In this document: positions 46,477 through 53,413 of the stretch, piece after piece
Layout of the letters: every line of letters starts with the position of its first letter
Position numbering within the stretch: position 1 is the stretch's first letter
DNA from: Limibacterium fermenti
GTDB lineage: Bacteria > Bacteroidota > Bacteroidia > Bacteroidales > Dysgonomonadaceae
NCBI RefSeq assembly: GCF_041902845.1
Contig: NZ_CP159486.1
Location: 3,472,001-3,536,000 of the forward strand
Direction of reading: 5' to 3'
Length of the DNA stretch: 64,000 nucleotides
The notes under the pieces: model-generated
Seen by the model: the letters and a program-made list of their open reading frames with translations, nothing else
Told to the model about the DNA's origin: nothing
Database searches by the model: none
Program-made: the position numbers and the translations under genes

Positions 46477-46578
46477 CTACCCGATAGGACTTCGTCTTAT
46501 CGACATACACATACAGCAACACATCATCGAAACTGTATTTTTGTTTGTACCGGCAATCGGGAAGAAATATTTATTCAT
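46477..46578 (-). CDS. 33-residue Cys/Met-rich peptide, candidate leader peptide
   Basis: ATG at 46578, stop TAG at 46479-46477. The peptide begins MNKYFFPIAGTNKNTVS, continues MMCCCMCM and ends SIRRSPIG. Four of four cysteines and four of its Met residues fall in an eight-codon run. The minus-strand mRNA just behind the run forms CGATAAGAC-GAA-GTCCTATCG (one mismatch), and an intrinsic terminator follows 25 bases after the stop. With the promoter at 46663-46690 this is a complete short transcription unit. The layout is that of amino-acid attenuators (leader peptide, pause hairpin, terminator), here for Cys and Met. It could instead be a small metal-binding peptide. No named family recognised. 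Confidence 0.55.
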   Translation of the reverse strand: MNKYFFPIAGTNKNTVSMMCCCMCMSIRRSPIG

Positions 46579-46662
46579 TATTATATAAATCTATAACCTA
46601 TTAAAAACTTACAAAGAAAAATCGTATAACAATCTTTAATTTGAATTCATTAATAATTTTGA

Positions 46663-46693
46663 CAAAAGTAATGGATAATCGACATCGCATCAA
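46663..46693 (-). promoter_or_regulatory. Promoter of the Cys/Met-rich small ORF
   Basis: Minus strand: TTG, exactly 20 bases, then TACTTTTG (46670-46663). Transcription would start near 46656, about 78 bases before the small ORF. A short palindrome AATACCA-CAATTA-TGGTATT overlaps the -33 region and could be an operator. The rest of 46694-46895 shows no feature. Confidence 0.65.
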
Positions 46694-46895
46694 TACCACA
46701 ATTATGGTATTTTGATACTTTCGGGGTGTTTTTCATAAGAAAAGATATAAAGAGTTTGAGAATAGGAGATCTTTAAAAAGAAGTAATAGACTCGTAATCA
46801 ATCGATGAATACGGAACGCTGAAAATTAGAGACTGTTGATTATTTTTCAGCCGTAAGCTCAATATTTATCTATAAGTGACAAAATTCTTTAATTG

Positions 46896-47537
46896 TCATC
46901 CTAAATACAACCGGGCCTCGTTGCCCATATTGAAAAGCAAGTCAATGATGCTCAGATTTTCCAGAAACCCCTGTTTTTGTTTGAAAACCTGATAATAAAG
47001 TTTCGGGAAAAAGCCGGTTTCGCCCGAGTGCAAAGGCTGCTTCGGATCGATTGTCTCGCGATAATCGGCCCATCCGGGCGGAACAACGTCGATATACGAC
47101 GGCGTATAGACAACCGGCTCCGGAATACCGAGCAAACGGCACACCAATAAACGCAACTCCTCGTTGAAATCATGAAGAAAAGGATATGTCTTATGATAGA
47201 ACGGCTCGAAATCATCGCGATAATAATCGAAAAACGGCGTGGAATTATAAGCCGATACAAGGGCATTCCAATGCAGATGCCGCCAATTTCCATGATCGGC
47301 AATGCGCATATCTTTCATCGCCGTGTGCGGCGAAGGAGGCTTTTCGACGGGTACGCTCAATGCCATCGGGCCGTTTGCCCCGGCTATGACACACCGGTTC
47401 CGGTACGACTGCTTTCGATAGGTATCGTGCACTTCCATCCAGACCTCCGGCGCACGAAACAGCACGCTGTAGTATTCAATGGGGGCTAAATAGAATGAAG
47501 AGAGAAGAACGGTTCCCGCCGAACCTGTTCCCTTCAT
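46896..47537 (-). CDS. WbqC-like family protein
   Basis: 213 residues from ATG at 47537, whose ATGA overlaps the lepB stop and fixes the start; the open frame reaches further into lepB but that part is not protein-like. It matches the WbqC-like family of Bacteroidota, with LLSSFYLAPIEYYSVLFRAPEVWMEVHDTYRKQSYRNRC at the start and NWRHLHWNALVSAYNSTPFFDYYRDDFEPFY in the middle. The family is linked to O-antigen and polysaccharide loci but its reaction is unknown. It is last gene of the dapB-lepB-wbqC operon. Confidence 0.88.
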   Translation of the reverse strand: MKGTGSAGTVLLSSFYLAPIEYYSVLFRAPEVWMEVHDTYRKQSYRNRCVIAGANGPMALSVPVEKPPSPHTAMKDMRIADHGNWRHLHWNALVSAYNSTPFFDYYRDDFEPFYHKTYPFLHDFNEELRLLVCRLLGIPEPVVYTPSYIDVVPPGWADYRETIDPKQPLHSGETGFFPKLYYQVFKQKQGFLENLSIIDLLFNMGNEARLYLG

Positions 47538-49006
47538 GCGGGTATTTTCGCACTTCGGAACAACCGTTTCCAACGGATCTTCCCATTGAACCACCCTTTG
47601 TCTTTTTCTAACGAAAGCCAGATGAGAATCGGACGGCCTACGATATGATCTTCCGGCACAAAACCCCATACGCGGGAGTCGGCCGAATTATGACGGTTAT
47701 CCCCCATCATAAAGTAATAATCCAAGGAAAAGGTATAGGAATCGACCTGTTGACCATTTATAGATACTTTTCCGTCGCGGTATTCCAACTGATTCCCCTC
47801 GTAGTTCTCGATACAGCGGCGATAAGCAGCGACTTTAAAGTCGACATCGGTATCGAACGTAACCGTTTGCCCTTTTTTAGGGATCCATAGCGGCCCGAAG
47901 GTATCGCGGGTCCAGCCGGTTTCATAGCCGAACGGATAATAGGACGACATTCCGACCTGTTCTTTTTCCTTGATGATGTTCCATATAAATGGTTTCGATT
48001 TTAATTTATCCACCATTTCGTTGGTCATGGGAATATTATAATAAAGCCTTCCGTTATTTCCATTGCGTTGTTGAAGACTGTACAAAGCCATATTGAGACT
48101 ATCTAGTTGGGAGAGATCCTGCATCTTAAGCATCGATTGTCCGTACCCATTGTCCGAAAAGTAATCGCCAATATTGATTCCGATCTCTTCAAACACCTGC
48201 GGCGATATCACCGAACCATCGGTTTGAATCATATAATTGTGTTGCGATAACTTGGGGTTCGGCTGGAATTGGCCATCGATAAACACACTATCGTTTCTTA
48301 AAGCGACGGTTTCGCCCGGCAGGCCGATACAACGCTTCACATAATTTTCGCGACGATCTACGGGACGGTACACAATATCGCCATACGTCCTTTTATCGGA
48401 GCGGATCCCTTCCCGGCCATTCGGGTTGTAGGAACTGAGCGTATAATAATCGACGCCCTGCATATTCAACGCTACGCTATCGCCCACCGGAAAATTGAAG
48501 ACCACAATATCATTTCTTTTCACGTTTCCAAAGCCTTTCAACCGGCGGTATTTCCACTGCGGCTTATCCAGGTACGATTTGCCTCCGACAACCGGCATGG
48601 TGTGTTGCGCCAGCGGAAACGACAAGGGCGTCATCGGCGCACGAGGACCGTAACTAAGTTTACTGACCGCCAAAAAATCGCCCACAAGCAACGACTTCTC
48701 CAGTGAAGAGGTCGGTATCTGATAGTTTTGAAAGAAAAAGACATTGATGAAATATACGGCAATCAATGCAAAAATAATCGCATCGACCCATTCCATTACT
48801 TTCCGGAACGACTTATTTTTGGACTTTTTCCAAAAAGTCCAGGGTATATATTTGGTAATATAGGCATCGAAGAAGAGCACGATAAGTAACAATATCCACG
48901 GGTTTCCGTACCATACGGAAAACAGCAGAATCGCGATAGTCCACACGGCAAACCAAATCCATTGACGACGTGTAGCTTTTGAAAATCTTTCTTTGAGTGA
49001 TATCAT
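47534..49006 (-). CDS. lepB: Signal peptidase I
   Basis: 490 residues, the long form common in Bacteroidota. Removes signal peptides at the periplasmic face of the inner membrane. Two membrane segments lie in the first 55 residues and a third at about 70-90. Catalytic Ser is in QIPTSSLEKSLLVGD near residue 100, Lys in YVKRCIGLPGETV near 230, and the late box E is MMGDNRHNSADSRVWGFVP near 450. A large insert of about 150 residues separates the Lys motif from box E. It overlaps wbqC by four bases and follows dapB by 25. Confidence 0.95.
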   Translation of the reverse strand: MISLKERFSKATRRQWIWFAVWTIAILLFSVWYGNPWILLLIVLFFDAYITKYIPWTFWKKSKNKSFRKVMEWVDAIIFALIAVYFINVFFFQNYQIPTSSLEKSLLVGDFLAVSKLSYGPRAPMTPLSFPLAQHTMPVVGGKSYLDKPQWKYRRLKGFGNVKRNDIVVFNFPVGDSVALNMQGVDYYTLSSYNPNGREGIRSDKRTYGDIVYRPVDRRENYVKRCIGLPGETVALRNDSVFIDGQFQPNPKLSQHNYMIQTDGSVISPQVFEEIGINIGDYFSDNGYGQSMLKMQDLSQLDSLNMALYSLQQRNGNNGRLYYNIPMTNEMVDKLKSKPFIWNIIKEKEQVGMSSYYPFGYETGWTRDTFGPLWIPKKGQTVTFDTDVDFKVAAYRRCIENYEGNQLEYRDGKVSINGQQVDSYTFSLDYYFMMGDNRHNSADSRVWGFVPEDHIVGRPILIWLSLEKDKGWFNGKIRWKRLFRSAKIPA

Positions 49007-49031
49007 ACGTTTTGTAAGTTTATAAACGGCA

Positions 49032-49748
49032 TTAAAAATTCAACAGATCCTGCATTCCTAAAAAGCCGTTTTTACCGGCCGTAAACTCGGCGGCGACAAC
49101 AGCTCCCAAGGCAAATCCCCGACGGCTCTTCGCCTCGTGTTCAATGCGGATCACATCTTCCTCTGACTCGTACGTAACGGCATGTATACCGGGAACTTCC
49201 TCTTTGCGAAAAGCCTTCACGAGCAATTGGTCTTCGCGATCGACACGATCGAGCTTCCACTCCCGCTTTCTATCGAGAGAAGCCAGAATCTCTTCGGCAA
49301 GCGTAATGGCCGTGCCGCTCGGAGCATCGAGTTTGTGAATGTGATGCGTTTCTTCAAGCCGGACATCATAGGCCGGAAAGCCGTTCATTATCTTGGCCAG
49401 ATAACGGTTGACGGCAAAAAAGATATTGACTCCCAAGCTGAAATTCGAGGCATAGAAGAAGGTGTTGCCTCCGTTTTGGCAAGCTTTCTTTATCTCATCG
49501 AGATGTTCGAGCCATCCGGTGGTTCCCGAAACAACGGGTACGCCGGCGGCAAAGGCCCGGCGGTAATTTTGCAGCGCGCTTTGCGGAGAGGTAAACTCAA
49601 TGGCTACATCCGCCCGCTTGAATTCGGGCGAATCGAATTTATTTTCTTCGTTCAAGTCAATAATACAGACAATGGTATGTCCTCTCTCCCGGGCGATCTT
49701 TTCGATTTCGTGCCCCATTTTACCGTAGCCGATCAGCGCAATATTCAT
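49032..49748 (-). CDS. dapB: 4-hydroxy-tetrahydrodipicolinate reductase
   Basis: 238 residues, NAD(P)H-dependent step of lysine and diaminopimelate synthesis, cytoplasmic. N-terminal dinucleotide fold MNIALIGYGKMGHEIEKIA; catalytic part EETHHIHKLDAPSGTAITLAEEI with the His pair and Lys; C-terminal SRRGFALGAVVAAEF. Shorter than the E. coli enzyme, as is usual in this phylum. First gene of dapB-lepB-wbqC, linking wall precursor supply with secretion genes. Confidence 0.95.
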   Translation of the reverse strand: MNIALIGYGKMGHEIEKIARERGHTIVCIIDLNEENKFDSPEFKRADVAIEFTSPQSALQNYRRAFAAGVPVVSGTTGWLEHLDEIKKACQNGGNTFFYASNFSLGVNIFFAVNRYLAKIMNGFPAYDVRLEETHHIHKLDAPSGTAITLAEEILASLDRKREWKLDRVDREDQLLVKAFRKEEVPGIHAVTYESEEDVIRIEHEAKSRRGFALGAVVAAEFTAGKNGFLGMQDLLNF

Positions 49749-49844
49749 TCTTCTGTTTCATTTAGAACAACAAAAATATAAAAAATACCTGTGTAAGTCG
49801 TTTTCAGACCGTTATTTGTTCTTAATTTTAAGGATTAACGGCCG

Positions 49845-49926
49845 GCATATCCGCAAAGTGTTATCGGCTTCGGCCCTTATCGCGAAGCAATATCGCCGAA
49901 GACATTATCACAAAGTCCTATCGAAG
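49845..49926. repeat. About six tandem 14-bp repeats 3' of the epimerase-like gene
   Basis: Units GCATATCCGCAAAG, TGTTATCGGCTTCGG (15), CCCTTATCGCGAAG, CAATATCGCCGAAG, ACATTATCACAAAG and a partial TCCTATCGAAG follow head to tail, ending five bases before the stop codon of the minus-strand gene. Confidence 0.75.
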
Positions 49927-49930
49927 ACCT

Positions 49931-50941
49931 TTACAACCAGCCCTTTTCTTTATACCAACGAACGGTTTCTTCCACCCCGCGGCGCAAAGGATATTCGGGT
50001 TTAAATGACAAACCGGTACGGATCGGTTCGATATCGCAATTCCAATTGCGCTGCTCCATAATGTTGTATTTATCCGTGTTGAAAGTGGAAGCCCTTCCCA
50101 GCAAGGAAGCCACCTTCTCACTCACCCATGCAGCGCCTTTCACCACCCCGAGCGGAATCTTCAATCGCAGCACGCGCTTTTTGTGCAAAACCTCCTGCAC
50201 GATTCGGTTAAACTCCTCATCGGTATACACATCCCCGTCAGCGACGATATATTCGACTCTTTTCACCTGTTTTTCGATGCAAAGGAAAATAACCCGGGCA
50301 AGATCTTCGGAATAAATAAAAGTCAGGAGTTGCCGTTTCATGCCGGCGCCGACATTCAACCCGTTTTTTACGGATTTAACCAGGATATAATAATCTTTAT
50401 CGCGAGGGCCATACACGCCCGTGGGACGCAAGATGACATACGGGAAACCGGGGAGGCTCTTCAGGTAATTCTCGGCTTTGAGCTTGCTGCGTCCGTAAGC
50501 CGTGGTGGGATTAGGCTCTTGTTCGGCGCGAAGGGGCGCGTAATTCTCCTCATCGCCCTTGCCGATGGCACTCAGGCTACTCATAAAAATAAAACTATCG
50601 GGAACCGTGCCGGTTTCGATTAGCGCATCGGCTAAATGGCGGGTGTATCCATCGTTTACCCTGTCGAAATCGGCTTTGTGCAGCGCTTTGGTCATCCCCG
50701 CAATATGCACGATGGCATCGAATCGACCGTTGTCGCGGGCAAACAGCCGCAATTGCTCCGTCAACTTTTCTTTATCGGAGTACGTAAGGTCGATAAACCG
50801 GATGCGGGGGTCTGTCAGATACTCTCGGCTGCTGGAAGTGCGAACTCCCGCCCAGGTTTCATATCCCAGTTCAAGGGCCTTGTCTACTACCGTGCTCCCG
50901 ATAAAACCGCTGGCTCCGGTGATGAGTATTTTCTTTTGCAT
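49931..50941 (-). CDS. NAD-dependent epimerase/dehydratase (extended SDR)
   Basis: 336 residues. Extended short-chain dehydrogenase with the dinucleotide motif LITGASGFIGSTVVDKAL at the N-terminus and the catalytic YxxxK in TTAYGRSKLKAENYL near residue 150, preceded by the Ser of FMSSLSAIG. The substrate is likely a nucleotide sugar or a sterol-like ketone; it is closest in feel to the 3-beta-HSD-like/Bacteroidota SDR group, and no exact substrate can be given. It is a monocistronic gene, separated from dapB by a repeat-bearing gap. Confidence 0.85.
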   Translation of the reverse strand: MQKKILITGASGFIGSTVVDKALELGYETWAGVRTSSSREYLTDPRIRFIDLTYSDKEKLTEQLRLFARDNGRFDAIVHIAGMTKALHKADFDRVNDGYTRHLADALIETGTVPDSFIFMSSLSAIGKGDEENYAPLRAEQEPNPTTAYGRSKLKAENYLKSLPGFPYVILRPTGVYGPRDKDYYILVKSVKNGLNVGAGMKRQLLTFIYSEDLARVIFLCIEKQVKRVEYIVADGDVYTDEEFNRIVQEVLHKKRVLRLKIPLGVVKGAAWVSEKVASLLGRASTFNTDKYNIMEQRNWNCDIEPIRTGLSFKPEYPLRRGVEETVRWYKEKGWL

Positions 50942-51014
50942 AGACGTTTAATGGATTGTTTCATGCAAAAATAGTGGAATTATCTAAGATTGAGAAACGG
51001 GTGCTTCGATTTCT

Positions 51015-51635
51015 TTACAGCTTTTCGATTTCTTCGACAGACAGGCCGCTCACTTTAGAGATCACCTTCACCGGAATGCCCTCGGCTTTCATATTCCGCA
51101 CCATTTCGATCTGCTTATTTCTTTCGCCTTTTGCCCGGCCTTCTGCTTCTCCTTCAGCTCTCCCTTCAGCCCGTCCTTCAGCTTTGCCTTCCCTCGTTGC
51201 TTTCCGTTTTGCAGAATTAATCTGGGCTAACCGATCGCGGTAGGCCCTGATATCGGCATCGTACATTCTGCGCTCTTCCTTGCTCAAGGAAGTAAGATCA
51301 GCAATCTTCTCCAGTTTTTTAAAAATAGGCTTTTCCTCCTTAAAAGGAATGTCTTTTAATGTTTGCATATTCTTTAATGTATAAATCCATTTATCCAAAC
51401 CTGTCACACATTCCGTTTTCGTTTTCGTTTTCGTGAAAAACGGAAGTTCCACGAAAATAAAACGCAGCTTATCGCTGAATTGTTCGTGGGTATCACGGTC
51501 GGCAAGAATGACATCCGTCCGCAATTTGACTTCCAACAAGTCATTCAAAAAGTCGAGCAGCAAATCTTTGCTGTCTTCCTGACCGAAAATCCGCTTGAAT
51601 GCTACGTCGTATGCGGGATTAACAAACCTTGTCAT
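51015..51635 (-). pseudogene. Rpn/PD-(D/E)XK-family nuclease with the catalytic core deleted
   Basis: 206 residues, where the family is about 290. The N-terminus FVNPAYDVAFKRIFGQEDSKDLLLDFLNDLLE and the C-terminal half (FVELPFFTKTKTKTECVTGLDKWIYTLKNM, then AKRKATREGKAEGRAEGRAE) are typical of recombination-promoting nuclease proteins. The stretch of roughly 80-90 residues that normally lies between them, with the Asp, Glu-x-Lys and Gln catalytic residues, is missing; the frame is kept across the gap (LRTDVILADRDTHEQFSDKLRFIFV). It cannot be a nuclease. A tail of KAEG/RAEG repeats is usual for the family. Confidence 0.75.
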
Positions 51636-51719
51636 GTGTCTTCCTTTATTTTAATCTTCAAAGATACGAAACAATTACGAAAAATGAGACAAAAAATCGA
51701 AGACCGGTTCGGCGCCGAT

Positions 51720-51764
51720 AAAAAAAGCCCGGAAAAGCTTCTATAAGGGAAACTTTTCCGGGCT
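51720..51764 (-). terminator. Terminator of susCD pair 4
   Basis: Minus strand AGCCCGGAAAAG pairs with CTTTTCCGGGCT, followed by seven T; 48 bases after the susD 4 stop. Confidence 0.92.
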
Positions 51765-51811
51765 CGCATTACCGTCATTTCAGGAAACCAGGGGTGTTTC
51801 CCATACAAAAA

Positions 51812-53383
51812 TTATTGAAATTTAGGATACCCCTGATTTTGCACCAAATTAGGGTTGGTTTGCCAAGCGTCCTGCGATATCGGATAAAGTTTGAGATGCT
51901 CTCCTGTCGCCCGTTCGCAGTTGGAAGCCTTCCACATGGTTTTCCCGAATTCGCCGAAACGAATATCGTCCTGGCGGGACGAACCTTCCCATGCCAATTC
52001 GAGCCGGCGTTCCAACAAGATTTTCGCCAAATCGACGGTTTTGTAATCGTGATCTCTATTACCATACGCCCGTGCACGAACATCGTCGACCCACTTAGCT
52101 GCGTCCGCACCGCCGCCTCCCGAACGGAGAACGGCTTCGGCTTTCATTAGGTACACATCGGCAAGCCGGAAGATATGGAAGTCGTTTTCCATCGCATTGA
52201 CCAAATCCTGGGCATACGGCCATTTCAGGCAGCGGGCGCCGTCGTGCTGATTAACCGCGCCCCAAGGCGTACCGTCGTATTCCGTATTGGGAAGCATGGT
52301 GACGGCAACGGTGTGATTGAGTTCCAACCCGTGATCGGTGATAATCACTTTCCCGGTGGCACGGTCGTACTGTTTTCCTATCAGGAACGAACCGGCATAA
52401 CGGGGATCCTCAACATCGAAAAGCTCCACATATTCGGGTTGGGCGCAAATACCGTTCCATGCGGAGAAATTGCCGCCCAATGACAATTGGTCTTTATAAT
52501 GCAACGTCCGGTTCATCATTTGATTCTGGTTTTCGGTGTCCGTCTTAGAGAAAGCCACGGCAAAGATGGCCTCGCGCGAGTTGTGGTTGGTTAACGAAAA
52601 ATTATCCTTCCATACCGGTTCGAGAATATAATCCATCCCCAATACCAAATCGCAATAATCGGAGGCTTCCTTATACGCATCGCCGCCGTACGTTACGCCC
52701 CAAGCTTCGGCATTGAGCAACAACTTCGCGAGCAACGTATATGCGGCGCCCTTCGTAAAGCGGGCATACGCAGAAGCATCGGGGCAAGAAGGGGCAATTT
52801 CTTTAACCTCTTCCACAAGCCAGTCGAAGACCACCTGCCGGGAACTGTTTGTAGGCAACGTTTTACCCGCCGGCACATATTCGGTAACCAGAGGAACGTT
52901 TCCGAAATAATCGAGCATGGTATAGTACCAGAAAGCCCTCACGCCCCGGACTTCCGCCGTCAGGATTTTTTTCGCGTCATCCGACACCACATCGGTTTGT
53001 TCGATAATATAAAGGGTGGCGTTACATTTTCCGATACTGTTGGAGGCATTGCTCCAACCCGTTTTCACCTGGCTGGTTTGCGCCGTCCAGGTATGCATGA
53101 ACAGTTCGCGGTATTGGCCGCCGTCGTACCAGTCGCCCCCGAGGCGGGTAGGCGTCACAGCCATCGAGCCGGCACATTCCGACAGATAAAGATAGTTGCC
53201 CGGCCAATACGTCCTTAACGAATTATATACATCGCCGATAACGGCATTGAGTTGTTTTTCGGTTTCCGGGAAATCTCCGGCAAGCTGATCGTATATCTCC
53301 TCATCGAGGTTCGTACAAGAGAAGGAGACCGCCATCCATAAAATTCCGGATAAAACAGAGAGTATGATTGTTTTTTTATTCAT
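51812..53383 (-). CDS. SusD/RagB-type outer-membrane lipoprotein 4
   Basis: 523 residues. Lipobox AVSFSC with Cys23, then TNLDEEIYDQLAGDFPETEKQL. The helical core holds AEVRGVRAFWYYTMLDYFGNVPLVTEYV; late signatures are FHIFRLADVYLMKAEAVLRSGG and LLERRLELAWEGSSRQDDIRFGEF; the end NPNLVQNQGYPKF is typical. It follows susC 4 by 30 bases. GC-richer coding than pairs 2 and 3, so it was probably acquired or shaped separately. Confidence 0.95.
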   Translation of the reverse strand: MNKKTIILSVLSGILWMAVSFSCTNLDEEIYDQLAGDFPETEKQLNAVIGDVYNSLRTYWPGNYLYLSECAGSMAVTPTRLGGDWYDGGQYRELFMHTWTAQTSQVKTGWSNASNSIGKCNATLYIIEQTDVVSDDAKKILTAEVRGVRAFWYYTMLDYFGNVPLVTEYVPAGKTLPTNSSRQVVFDWLVEEVKEIAPSCPDASAYARFTKGAAYTLLAKLLLNAEAWGVTYGGDAYKEASDYCDLVLGMDYILEPVWKDNFSLTNHNSREAIFAVAFSKTDTENQNQMMNRTLHYKDQLSLGGNFSAWNGICAQPEYVELFDVEDPRYAGSFLIGKQYDRATGKVIITDHGLELNHTVAVTMLPNTEYDGTPWGAVNQHDGARCLKWPYAQDLVNAMENDFHIFRLADVYLMKAEAVLRSGGGGADAAKWVDDVRARAYGNRDHDYKTVDLAKILLERRLELAWEGSSRQDDIRFGEFGKTMWKASNCERATGEHLKLYPISQDAWQTNPNLVQNQGYPKFQ

Positions 53384-53413
53384 AACGTCGTTTTTTTAAA
53401 TCAATGATACCTA

